From assembly GCA_964343605.1 (NCBI GenBank), contig CAYFKJ010000005.1, positions 124,001-188,000 on the forward strand: 64,000 bases of DNA. Direction: 5' to 3'. This document shows, piece by piece, positions 44,227 to 52,244 of the stretch (the stretch's first letter is position 1; the number at the start of each line of letters is the position of its first letter). Below the pieces are notes generated by a model that was not told the origin of the DNA, made no database searches, and was given only the letters and a program-made list of their open reading frames with translations. The position numbers and the translations under genes were made by a program. Source of the DNA: CAYFKJ01 sp964343605. Its GTDB lineage: Bacteria; Pseudomonadota; Alphaproteobacteria; UBA2966.

Positions 44227-45153
44227 GTGTCTCGTCACCTGCCCTCGATGAATGCATTGAAGGCTTTCGAAGCTGCGGCCCGTCATGAGAGCTTTACGCT
44301 CGCAGGCGACGAACTCAGCGTTACGCCGGGTGCCGTCAGTCACCAGGTAAAGTCGCTTGAGGCGGACCTCGGCCTCAAGCTTTTCGTGCGCGAGCCGCAG
44401 CGTTTGGTGATCACCGGGGTGGGGCGCGAATACCTGGATGTGGTGCGCGACGCCCTCGACCGCATTGCCGCCGGCACCGACAGGCTGCTGCAGCGCCAGA
44501 ACGCCGGGGTTCTCACCGTCAGCACCTCGCCCAATTTTGCCGCGAAATGGCTGGTGCACAGGCTCGGGCGATTTGCCGAGCAACACCCGACGATTGATCT
44601 CCGGGTGAGCGCGGCCCTGCACCATGTGGATTTTGCCCGCGAGGACGTCGACATGGCGGTGCGCCACGGGGACGGTTCGGACACCGGCCTCGACATCACG
44701 CAGCTCTATACGGAGGAACTGTTGCCGGTATGCAGTCCCGAACTGCTTAAGGGGCCCAAGGGACTACGGCAACCGGCCGATCTCGCCCACCACACGTTGC
44801 TGCATCTCGACAACCGCCGGGACTGGTCGAAGTGGCTCGACGCCGCCGGCGTGACCGGCGCCGATCTCTCGCGCGGTCCCGTCCTCAACCAGGCGAGCAT
44901 CATCATCGATGCCGCGGTCGACGGTCAGGGGGTTGCCCTGGCGCGAACCGGCCTGGCGGCCTGGGATCTTCTGAACGGCCGGCTCGTGCGCCCGTTTTCG
45001 CTGACCCTGCCGGTGTCTTACGCCTACTGGATCGTCTGCCCCAAGGCGACGGCCAAACTGCCCAAGATCGAAACCTTCCGCAATTGGATCCTGGCCGAGG
45101 CGGACGAGGATCGGCGGCGGCTGGCGGAGATCATGCCGCCGAGGCGCGCCTAG
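44227..45153 (+). CDS. LysR-family transcriptional regulator (GcvA-like)
   Basis: A 308-residue LysR regulator from GTG 44227. The HTH lies in the first 60 residues (MNALKAFEAAARHESFTLAGDELSVTPGAVSHQVKSLEADLGLKLF), with the AVSHQVKSLE recognition helix typical of the GcvA/AmpR group. The effector domain includes NFAAKWLVHRLGRFAEQHPTIDLRV and LDNRRDWSKWLDAAG, also GcvA-like. The target is not obvious because neighbouring genes (DUF1127, DUF2125) are unlikely partners. Its stop overlaps the DUF2125 stop. Confidence 0.92.
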   Translation: MSRHLPSMNALKAFEAAARHESFTLAGDELSVTPGAVSHQVKSLEADLGLKLFVREPQRLVITGVGREYLDVVRDALDRIAAGTDRLLQRQNAGVLTVSTSPNFAAKWLVHRLGRFAEQHPTIDLRVSAALHHVDFAREDVDMAVRHGDGSDTGLDITQLYTEELLPVCSPELLKGPKGLRQPADLAHHTLLHLDNRRDWSKWLDAAGVTGADLSRGPVLNQASIIIDAAVDGQGVALARTGLAAWDLLNGRLVRPFSLTLPVSYAYWIVCPKATAKLPKIETFRNWILAEADEDRRRLAEIMPPRRA

Positions 45154-46196
45154 TCGCCGGGCAGCGTCAGCGGCGTCAGCCGCGCAATCTCCATCGGTCC
45201 CACCTTAAGCCGGCCATTCTGCGCCGTGACCGGTATGTTGACCGTGCCGTCGGCGTCCCGGCCCAGCACGTTGAGCGCGATGGTCAGGGCCGCCGCGTTC
45301 ATCGCCGTGATCATGCCGTTCTTGCGGTAGGCGGCAATGACCTCGGCGTGGCCGCGCAGCTTGGCGGTACCCGAGGCCTGGGGCCGCAAGGCGGCGTCGA
45401 GGGCCAGGGTGCCCGCGACCGTCAGGTCGAGGGTGCCCCATTTGAGGCGCGCGCGGGCGACTTCCACCACGCCGCCGTCGTCCCGCCAGCCCGTCACGTC
45501 GGAGCGTGTCCAGCCTTTGGGCAGCGGATTGGAGAGCGACAGGTCGAGCCGCAGGAGCTCGATGCCCTCGCCCAGCACCGGATCGGCGGCCATGGGCAGA
45601 CCCACGCCGTCCAACTGGGTCGACAGCGTGAGCATCTCGCCGCTCTTGCCCGAGAAGGTGACTTGGTCGACGGTCAGCGGTTTCTCTATCTCGTTACTCG
45701 TGATTTCGAGATTTCGAATGTCGGCGCTACCGTTTGACCACTTGCCCTCGACGTCGAACGCCACCACGCCCGTGGCGCTTTTCGCCATGCCGTTGATGGT
45801 TTGGCGAATGCCCCGCTGATCGAGGAAGGAGAGCGTGTGTTTGCCCTTCAACGCCAATTCGGCGCGCCAGGGATCGAAGGGATTGATAAGGACGTGCAGA
45901 TTTTCGCCGCGCCAATGCCAGGGGCTCGGTTGCCCCGCGACTGGGGCATCGAGTTCGCCGCGGCCCAGCTCCGCATGTGTTATTCGGCCCACCACTTCGA
46001 ATGGGAAGCCGGAGATCTTCATGGGCGCCGCTTCCGCAAGGTACCCCTGTGCCCGTCGCTGGCCCAACCAGACCGCCACGTTGGCCTTGAGGCCGTCGGC
46101 CAGGTTCGACCAGTACCAGCCGTAACCACCGGCTGTGCCCGCCAACAGGGCGAAGACGGCGGCGAGGGCGATGATGATCGGCTGTCGTTTGTCCAT
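45150..46196 (-). CDS. DUF2125 membrane-anchored protein
   Basis: A 348-residue protein with one N-terminal transmembrane anchor (IIIALAAVFALLAGTAGGYGWYW) and a large periplasmic part matching DUF2125: ISGFPFEVVGRITHAELGRGELDAPVAG, HLVINPFDPWRAELALKGKHTLSFL-type segments and repeated beta-rich elements ending GPMEIARLTPLTLPGD. DUF2125 is essentially confined to alphaproteobacteria and resembles AsmA-like lipid-trafficking proteins in layout, though function is unproven. Convergent with the LysR gene and divergent from an EamA exporter. Confidence 0.85.
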   Translation of the reverse strand: MDKRQPIIIALAAVFALLAGTAGGYGWYWSNLADGLKANVAVWLGQRRAQGYLAEAAPMKISGFPFEVVGRITHAELGRGELDAPVAGQPSPWHWRGENLHVLINPFDPWRAELALKGKHTLSFLDQRGIRQTINGMAKSATGVVAFDVEGKWSNGSADIRNLEITSNEIEKPLTVDQVTFSGKSGEMLTLSTQLDGVGLPMAADPVLGEGIELLRLDLSLSNPLPKGWTRSDVTGWRDDGGVVEVARARLKWGTLDLTVAGTLALDAALRPQASGTAKLRGHAEVIAAYRKNGMITAMNAAALTIALNVLGRDADGTVNIPVTAQNGRLKVGPMEIARLTPLTLPGD

Positions 46197-46312
46197 GGCT
46201 CGGCGAAGTCCTGTGGCGGGCGTCCTTGCGGCAACGCTCAGGGCATATTATACCCGCCAGTTCTTACAAATGAGTTAGCCACCCGTTTTGTCAACAGTTT
46301 GGGCCTCTCTCG

Positions 46313-47236
46313 ATGGCGCATGAAGATACCCAACCGGCCGCCGGTCCCGCTCCCCACAGGAAGAACATCTGGCTCGCCGGCATGCCGGCGCTTTTCGTCT
46401 TCCTCTGGAGCACCGGCTTCATCGGCGCCAAGTTCGGGCTGCCCTACGCCGAGCCCCTGACCTTTCTGGCCCTGCGCTTCATGATCGTTTCGGTACTGCT
46501 GGTGCTGTTCGCGCTAATCACCGATGCCCCGTGGCCGCGCGACATTAAGATGATCGGCCACATCGCCGTCAGCGGCCTTCTGCTGCAGGGTTTTTACCTC
46601 GGCGGCGTGTTCACTTCCATTTCGCTGGGCGTGCCGGCGGGTGTCTCAGCCCTGATCGTCGGCATCCAACCCCTGTTTACCGCCATCGCGGCGGGGCCGT
46701 TCCTAGGCGAACGCATCAGCCGCCAACAGTGGATCGGCTTTTCCTTGGGCCTGATCGGGGTCGCCATGGTCGTCTGGAACAAGCTGGGTCTCGGGGCCGG
46801 CACGCCGTTCGGCATGAGCCTCTCCGTGGTGGCCCTGTTCGGCATCACGGCGGGCACGCTCTATCAGAAGAAATTCTGTCCCGACCTCGATCTGCGTTCG
46901 GGTTCGGCCATCCAGTTCATCACCTCCGCGGTCGCCTTGATGGCTTTGGCGGCCGCGCTGGAAACCAAGGTTGTGATCTGGAGCGGCGAGTTTATCTTCG
47001 CCATGTTCTGGCTCTGCATCATCATGTCGCTGGGCGCGATCAGCCTCCTGTTCGTGCTGATCCGCCGCGGCGAGGCCGCTCCCGTGGCCAGCCTCTTCTA
47101 CATGGTGCCGCCGTCGACGGCATTGATCGCTTATTTCCTGTTCGGCGAAACGCTTGATGCCGTAGCCTTGGGCGGCATGGCGGTGGCGGTATTCGGCGTC
47201 GCCCTGGTGAACGTCGACCTTAAGGGCAGGGGGTAG
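46313..47236 (+). CDS. DMT-superfamily EamA exporter
   Basis: A 307-residue protein with ten hydrophobic helices in two EamA repeats: ALFVFLWSTGFIGAKFGLPYAEPLTFLALRFMIV opens the first, SLGVPAGVSALIVGIQPLFTAIAAGPFLGERIS closes it, and GEAAPVASLFYMVPPSTALIAYFLFGETLD lies in the second. The FLWSTGFIG start is typical of RhtA/EamA-type metabolite exporters. The substrate is unknown. The ChaC-like gene follows after only 4 bp, so the two are probably cotranscribed. Confidence 0.9.
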   Translation: MAHEDTQPAAGPAPHRKNIWLAGMPALFVFLWSTGFIGAKFGLPYAEPLTFLALRFMIVSVLLVLFALITDAPWPRDIKMIGHIAVSGLLLQGFYLGGVFTSISLGVPAGVSALIVGIQPLFTAIAAGPFLGERISRQQWIGFSLGLIGVAMVVWNKLGLGAGTPFGMSLSVVALFGITAGTLYQKKFCPDLDLRSGSAIQFITSAVALMALAAALETKVVIWSGEFIFAMFWLCIIMSLGAISLLFVLIRRGEAAPVASLFYMVPPSTALIAYFLFGETLDAVALGGMAVAVFGVALVNVDLKGRG

Positions 47237-47240
47237 GGTA

Positions 47241-47801
47241 TTGGCCTGGCGTGAGCGGGTTCTGGCCGAAATCGATGCCGTCCAGGGCGATCTCTGGATA
47301 TTCGCCTACGGCTCCCTGATGTGGCGGCCCGATTTTCCTCATGGCGAGATTCTCGACGCCCGACTCTACGGCTATCACCGCAGCCCCTGCGTATATTCCT
47401 GGCACCACCGGGGAACGGAGGAGCGTCCCGGCCTTGTCATGGGCCTGGATGCCGGCGGCAGTTGCCGCGGCCGGGTGCTCAGGGTCTTCCGCAACGATGC
47501 CGAGCAGGTTGTCGACTACCTGCACGCGCGTGAAATGATCTCGGGCGTTTACAAGCCCCGGCTCCATGCCGTCCGCCTGGCCGACGGCGGCGCCGTCACC
47601 GCCGTCTGCTTCGTCACCGAACGCAACCACGTGCAGTACGCCGGCGGCCTCGACTTTAAGGAACAAGTCCGCCTGATCCGCCAGGGCGTCGGCCCCAGCG
47701 GCAAATGCGTCGACTATTTCACCGCCACCATCGAACACCTCGACGAACTCGGCATCCACGACAGCGGGCTGCATGCCCTGTTGGAGGCAGTGAAGGGTTA
47801 G
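47241..47801 (+). CDS. ChaC-like gamma-glutamylcyclotransferase
   Basis: A 186-residue protein with YGSLMWRP at residues 23-30, the gamma-glutamylcyclotransferase substrate loop, and ChaC-type segments RLYGYHRSPCVYSWHHRGTEERPGLVMGLD, GRVLRVFRNDAEQVVDYLHARE and VCFVTERNHVQYAG. ChaC enzymes split glutathione into 5-oxoproline and Cys-Gly. The start is a TTG at 47241, 4 bp after the exporter stop, behind GGGGGTAGGG. It is convergent with nrdJ with 4 bp between the stops. Confidence 0.9.
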   Translation: MAWRERVLAEIDAVQGDLWIFAYGSLMWRPDFPHGEILDARLYGYHRSPCVYSWHHRGTEERPGLVMGLDAGGSCRGRVLRVFRNDAEQVVDYLHAREMISGVYKPRLHAVRLADGGAVTAVCFVTERNHVQYAGGLDFKEQVRLIRQGVGPSGKCVDYFTATIEHLDELGIHDSGLHALLEAVKG

Positions 47802-47805
47802 GGGA

Positions 47806-50145
47806 CTAGCCGCACTTGGAATAGCCGCAGCTCGTGCAGGTGTCGCAGCCTTCCAGTTTCACGAGGCCGGGCTGGCCGCAGCGGGGGCATTGGCGGAAGG
47901 GGAGTTTGCCGCCTTCGGGGGCTTCGCCGGCGTTGACGGCGAGGGTTTTTTCCTCAACCTGCGTGTCGCCGAACCCCTCGGGACTGGCCAGGTAACCGAT
48001 GCCGATCAGGTGTTCCTCGATGACGTCGCCGATGGCCGCCAGCAGGGACGGCACATAACGGCCGTTCATCCACTGGCCGCCGCGCGGATCGAACACCGCC
48101 TTCAGTTCCTCGACAACGAAGCTGATGTCGCCGCCGCGGCGGAACACCGCCGAGATCATGCGCGTCAGGGCCACCGTCCAGGCGTAGTGCTCGGTGTTCT
48201 TTGAATTGATGAAGACCTCGAAGGGCCGCACCCGGCCGTCCACGAGCACGTCGTTGATCGTGATGTAGAGCGCGTGATCGCTGTCCGGCCAGCGCACCTT
48301 GTAGGTCTTGCCGTCCAGTTCGCCGGGCCGGTCGAGCGGCTTGGTCATGTAGATGACGCCGCCGGCGTCGAACGGATCCTTCGGCCTACCCTCCGGTTTG
48401 TCGAGCGGCAACTCCGGTTCGACGAGGGCAAGCTGGGCTTCGGCCTCGTCCTCCTTGACCTCCAGCACCGCGCCCGTGACCTCATTGGGCCGGTAGGTCG
48501 TGAGGCCCTTGCAGCCGGATTCGAAGGCTTCGACATAGACGTTCTTGAAGGCCTCGAAATCGATGTCCTCGGGCACGTTGATGGTCTTGGAGACGGCGCT
48601 GTCGATGAATTTTTGCACCGCCGCCTGCATGCGCACGTGGTCGGAGGGACCGAGGCGCTGGGCGTCGACGAAGGCGTCGGTCAGCGCCGCGTTCTCGCCC
48701 TTGAGCTGGCGGTAGAGGCGGTAGGCGTAGTCGCTCACCTGTTCCTCGCGCCGGCTGCCGTCGGGCATCAGGACGTTACGGGTGTACGTGAAGCTGAAGA
48801 CCGGTTCGAGACCGGAGGAGATGTTGTCGGCGAACAACGAGATCGTGCCGGTCGGCGCCACCGAGGTCACCAGGGCGTTGCGGATGCCGTGTTCGGCGAT
48901 CGCCGCCCGCAGATCGTCGTCCAGTTCCCTGATCGTTTCGCCGGCCAGGTACTTGGCGGCGTCGAACAGCGGAAATGCGCCCTTCTCCTTTGCCAGTTCG
49001 ATCGAGGCGAGATAGGCGGCGCGGGAGAAAGCCTTCATCCAGGTTTCGGTCAGGCCCACGCCGGCGTCGCTGCCGTAGCGCGCCCCGCACATTATCAGGG
49101 CGTCGGCGAGACCGGTGATACCCAAGCCGATGCGTCGCTTGGCCTGGGCCTCGTGGCGCTGCTGGTCGAGGGGAAAGCGCGAGACGTCGATGGCGTTGTC
49201 CAGCATGCGGACGGCGGTGCGGACCAGTTTTTCCATCTCCGCCACGTCCAATGCGGCTTCGGCCTCGAACGGACGGGTCACCAGCTTGGCCAGATTGACC
49301 GAACCCAGCAGACAGGCGCCGTAGGGCGGCAGCGGCTGTTCGCCACAAGGGTTTGTGGCGGCGATGGTCTCGGCGTAGTGCAGGTTGTTGCGCCGGTTGA
49401 TACGGTCGATGAAGATCACGCCGGGCTCGGCATAGGCGTAGGTCGCCCGCATTATGTCGTCCCACAGCTCGCGCGCCCGAACGGATTTGTAGACCGTGCC
49501 GTCGAACTTCAGTTCCCAGGGTTGGTCGGCTTTGACGGCGGCCATGAAGTCGTCGGTCGCCAGCACCGAGAGATTGAACATGCGCAGCCGGTTGGGTTCG
49601 CGCTTGGCCGCGATGAATTCCTCGATGTCGGGATGGTCGCAGCGCAGCGTCGCCATCATGGCGCCGCGCCGGTGGCCCGCGCTCATGATCGTTCGGCACA
49701 TGGCATCCCAGACGTCCATGAAGGTCAGCGGACCCGAGGCGTCTGCGCCGACGCCCTTGACGACCGCGCCTTTGGGGCGCAGCGTCGAAAAATCGTAACC
49801 GATGCCGCCGCCCTGCTGCATCGTCAGGGCGGCCTCCTTCAGGCTGTCGAATATGCCGGCCATATCGTCGGGCACGGTGCCCATGACGAAACAATTGAAC
49901 AGCGTGACGTCGCGGCCCGTACCGGCGCCGGCCATAATGCGGCCGGCCGGCAGGAAGCGGAAATCGCGCAGCGCTTCAGCGAATTCGGTCGTCCTGGCCA
50001 CTTGGTCGGTTTCCGCCTCCGCCAATGCCGCGGCGACGCGCTTCCAGGTATCCTCGATCGAGCCGTCGACCGGCGCCCCGCCAGAATCCTTCAGGCGGTA
50101 TTTCATGTCCCAGATCTGCTGGGAAATCGGCGCAATGGTGGTCAT
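47806..50145 (-). CDS. nrdJ: Adenosylcobalamin-dependent (class II) ribonucleotide reductase
   Basis: A 779-residue class II RNR. Active-site cysteines lie in LFNCFVMG and NPCGEQPLPPYGACLLGSVNL; MQQGGGIGYDFSTLRPKG and APTGTISLFADNISSGLEPVFSF belong to the RNR barrel. The C-terminal zinc-ribbon tail CPRCGQPGLVKLEGCDTCTSCGYSKCG serves electron transfer. It makes deoxynucleotides using coenzyme B12 and no second subunit. No N-terminal ATP-cone is evident. The 195 bp upstream are AT-rich and carry a cluster of DnaA boxes; no cobalamin riboswitch was seen. Confidence 0.96.
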   Translation of the reverse strand: MTTIAPISQQIWDMKYRLKDSGGAPVDGSIEDTWKRVAAALAEAETDQVARTTEFAEALRDFRFLPAGRIMAGAGTGRDVTLFNCFVMGTVPDDMAGIFDSLKEAALTMQQGGGIGYDFSTLRPKGAVVKGVGADASGPLTFMDVWDAMCRTIMSAGHRRGAMMATLRCDHPDIEEFIAAKREPNRLRMFNLSVLATDDFMAAVKADQPWELKFDGTVYKSVRARELWDDIMRATYAYAEPGVIFIDRINRRNNLHYAETIAATNPCGEQPLPPYGACLLGSVNLAKLVTRPFEAEAALDVAEMEKLVRTAVRMLDNAIDVSRFPLDQQRHEAQAKRRIGLGITGLADALIMCGARYGSDAGVGLTETWMKAFSRAAYLASIELAKEKGAFPLFDAAKYLAGETIRELDDDLRAAIAEHGIRNALVTSVAPTGTISLFADNISSGLEPVFSFTYTRNVLMPDGSRREEQVSDYAYRLYRQLKGENAALTDAFVDAQRLGPSDHVRMQAAVQKFIDSAVSKTINVPEDIDFEAFKNVYVEAFESGCKGLTTYRPNEVTGAVLEVKEDEAEAQLALVEPELPLDKPEGRPKDPFDAGGVIYMTKPLDRPGELDGKTYKVRWPDSDHALYITINDVLVDGRVRPFEVFINSKNTEHYAWTVALTRMISAVFRRGGDISFVVEELKAVFDPRGGQWMNGRYVPSLLAAIGDVIEEHLIGIGYLASPEGFGDTQVEEKTLAVNAGEAPEGGKLPFRQCPRCGQPGLVKLEGCDTCTSCGYSKCG

Positions 50146-50307
50146 GGTTAACCCAATTCTGTCGCGGTTCAGAAAAAGCGAGGACGTCGGGTGAAATTGT
50201 ACACGGGGTCGTCGAGATACAAAAACTCTATTTGTTCCCGTTATGTACTCACAGGCTCAAGATTAGCTAATTTCTTGAAATTATGCAACAAAATTGGATT
50301 CGTACAG

Positions 50308-50373
50308 TTATGCACAGGGGAGTTGCCCGCTGTGGATAACTATGTCCCTGTGTTACCCACAGAGTTATCCACA
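50308..50373. promoter_or_regulatory. DnaA-box cluster upstream of nrdJ
   Basis: Two perfect DnaA boxes in opposite orientation, TGTGGATAA (50331-50339) and TTATCCACA (50365-50373), plus near boxes TTATGCACA (50308-50316) and TTACCCACA (50353-50361), all within 66 bp. The two perfect boxes extend to 11-bp inverted arms (50331-50341 and 50363-50373), enclosing a second small inverted repeat CTGTG-TTACC-CACAG. An AT-rich stretch (about 50215-50300, with the palindrome TTAGCTAA at 50263-50270) lies between the cluster and nrdJ. The cluster overlaps the last codons of the acyltransferase gene. Confidence 0.75.
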
Positions 50374-51071
50374 AGCAGGCGTTGCGAGGCCGTTTCGATG
50401 CGCTCCTCCAGTTCCGCCATGAAAGCCCGCTTGTCCGATCCGGGTTCGATGGGGTCCAGGTATTCCAGCACGATCGTCCCCGGGGTTTTCAGATACGTGG
50501 TCTTGGGCCAACGCAAGCCCGAGTTGACAGCGACCGGCACCACGGGCAGCCCGAGGTGGCGATAGAGCGCCGCAGCGCCCGGCTGGTAGGGGATGCGCTG
50601 GCCGGGAGCGCTACGGGTGCCTTCCGGAAAAATGATCAAGGGGCGACCTGCGTCCGCGGCCTCCGTGGCAGCGCGCAGCATGGCTTTCAGGGCGGCGGCG
50701 CCGGCCTTGCGGTCGACCGGGATCATGCGGGCCTTCCGGGAGTACCAGCCGTAGAGCGGGATCGACAGCAATTCCTTCTTCATGACGATGGCCGGGTCTT
50801 CGACGAAGAGGTGCCAGACGATGGTGTCCCAGGCCGACTGGTGCTTGGAGGCGATCACGCAGGCGCCCTCGGGCAGGTGTTCCCGGCCGCGGATCTCGAA
50901 GCCGATTCCGGCAACGGTCCGTAGCAACCAGAGTACGCCTTTGGCCCAGACTGTCTGGCCGCGCGGCGTCCAGATCCGCGGTCCGGCAAGGGCCGGCAAC
51001 CAGGCCAGACACATGACCAGCGTCCAACCGACGAACAGGGTGACGAAGACAAACGAACGAAATTGGATCAT
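50340..51071 (-). CDS. 1-acyl-sn-glycerol-3-phosphate acyltransferase (PlsC-like)
   Basis: A 243-residue membrane acyltransferase: one or two N-terminal hydrophobic helices, then the HxxxxD motif SKHQSAWD (His77, Asp82), KKELLSIPLYGWYSRKARMIPVDR and FPEGTRSAPGQRIPYQPG. It should transfer an acyl group to lysophosphatidic acid in phospholipid synthesis. Its ATG overlaps the YdcF gene's stop by 4 bp. The last dozen codons coincide with the DnaA-box cluster that serves the downstream nrdJ region. Confidence 0.93.
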   Translation of the reverse strand: MIQFRSFVFVTLFVGWTLVMCLAWLPALAGPRIWTPRGQTVWAKGVLWLLRTVAGIGFEIRGREHLPEGACVIASKHQSAWDTIVWHLFVEDPAIVMKKELLSIPLYGWYSRKARMIPVDRKAGAAALKAMLRAATEAADAGRPLIIFPEGTRSAPGQRIPYQPGAAALYRHLGLPVVPVAVNSGLRWPKTTYLKTPGTIVLEYLDPIEPGSDKRAFMAELEERIETASQRLLVDNSVGNTGT

Positions 51072-51652
51072 GAAACGCGGGTGTCGATCAGGCGCCAGCG
51101 CACGAGGCTGACGAGGTATTTGTTATATTCCCGCGCGAGGAACGACGCGGTTCCGGGAAATCGCCACCATCCCTCAAGCTTGACGTACTTGGTGAAAACG
51201 GGATGGGCGACCAACCGCACGTCGGGCAATGCCTTGCGGAATTCCACCAGGCTACGGGGCATGTGGTAGGCCGAGGTGACGAGACGTAGGCTTCCGATGG
51301 CTTCCCGTTTGGCCCAGGCCGCCGTTTCCAGCGCATTGCCAACGGTATCGGCGGCCTGGCGGCCCAGTTCGATGCAGCACCGGAACAGATCTGGCGATTG
51401 TTTCGAGAGGTCGGCAAGGACGGCTTCGTTTGTGCGGTGGTGGACGCCGCTGATCAGCAACTTCCGGGCCCTGCCCTTGGCGAGCAGTTCGATTCCGGCA
51501 CCGATCCGTTCGCTGCCGCCGGTCAAGACGACAATACCATCGGTACGGCTGCGGTTGTCCGTCACTTTTAGGGGCAGGGTGCCGGCGAACCAGACCAGTC
51601 CGCCCGTCCACATGAGTCCTATGGAGATCACCAGGAACGCAATCAGTTTCAT
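51068..51652 (-). CDS. YdcF-like (DUF218) membrane-anchored protein
   Basis: A 194-residue protein: N-terminal transmembrane helix (LIAFLVISIGLMWTGGLVWFA) then a DUF218 fold with TDGIVVLTGGSERIGAGIELLAKGRARKLLISGV, DTVGNALETAAWAKREAIGSLRLVTSAYHMPRSLVEFRKAL. DUF218 members such as SanA, ElyC and YdcF affect envelope integrity or bind nucleotides; exact activity is unknown. It overlaps its neighbours on both sides by 4 bp (gmhB before, acyltransferase after), which suggests a tightly coupled three-gene envelope operon. Confidence 0.87.
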   Translation of the reverse strand: MKLIAFLVISIGLMWTGGLVWFAGTLPLKVTDNRSRTDGIVVLTGGSERIGAGIELLAKGRARKLLISGVHHRTNEAVLADLSKQSPDLFRCCIELGRQAADTVGNALETAAWAKREAIGSLRLVTSAYHMPRSLVEFRKALPDVRLVAHPVFTKYVKLEGWWRFPGTASFLAREYNKYLVSLVRWRLIDTRVS

Positions 51653-52200
51653 TCGGCTGTTCCCAGCAGGGAGGCCACGGCCTCTGCCAAATCGGTGTGC
51701 ACGGCAACCGGCAGGACAGCCGCGGGCAGGCCCTTCGCCTGTGTTTCTTGGCCCTTGCCGGTGCGCACCAGGATGCGGGGACAGCCCGCCGTTGCCGCGG
51801 CTTCCATGTCCCGCAGGGCGTCGCCGATCATCGGCGTATCGGCCGCTCTGGCGCGAAAATCGGAGAGGGCCTCAAACAGCATGCCAGGGCCCGGTTTGCG
51901 GCGTTCCGTCGCCGCCGACGGTGCATCGGGGCAAACGTAGGTCCGGTCGATGCGGGCGCCGGCCTTGGCCAGCAACGTCGTCATCTTTTCGTGGATTTTG
52001 TCGAGCATGTCCTGGTCAATGACGCCCCGGCCGATTATCGACTGGTTGGTCACGACCGCGACCCGCCGGCCGGCATCGTTGAGGCGTGAAATGGCTTCAG
52101 CGGCGCCCTCGATCATGACGAACTCGTCAGGATTCTTAACCGAATCGGGACGGTCGTGGTTGATCACGCCGTCGCGGTCGAGCAAAACGAGCTTTGTCAT
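51649..52200 (-). CDS. gmhB: HAD phosphatase, D,D-heptose 1,7-bisphosphate 7-phosphatase type
   Basis: A 183-residue HAD-family phosphatase from ATG 52200 (MTKLVLLDRDGVINHDRPD; Asp8 and Asp10). The open frame upstream to 52341 overlaps no known family part. VVTNQSIIGRGVIDQD and CPDAPSAATERRKPGPGMLFEALSDF (motif III region) and MIGDALRDMEAAATAGC fit GmhB. GmhB makes the heptose precursor of lipopolysaccharide core. In GmhB proteins the CxH..C zinc loop usually follows; here only one Cys (YVCPDAPSA) is seen, so the zinc site may be lost. Confidence 0.85.
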   Translation of the reverse strand: MTKLVLLDRDGVINHDRPDSVKNPDEFVMIEGAAEAISRLNDAGRRVAVVTNQSIIGRGVIDQDMLDKIHEKMTTLLAKAGARIDRTYVCPDAPSAATERRKPGPGMLFEALSDFRARAADTPMIGDALRDMEAAATAGCPRILVRTGKGQETQAKGLPAAVLPVAVHTDLAEAVASLLGTAE

Positions 52201-52244
52201 AGGGAAGGGGCCAGAAGGGATAGGGGCATCTCGCTCATCTTCCT

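Noticed and set aside
48274..50151. Plus-strand open frame of 625 codons
   Set aside because: Antisense to nrdJ, whose motifs are beyond doubt.
50146..50340. Cobalamin riboswitch or NrdR boxes before nrdJ
   Set aside because: No B12-box-like core or multi-stem layout, and no tandem NrdR palindromes; the clear signal is DnaA boxes.
50215..50373. Chromosomal origin oriC
   Set aside because: Only four boxes, none of the usual origin neighbours (dnaA, dnaN, hemE, parAB), and the site fits a gene promoter; kept as a less likely alternative.
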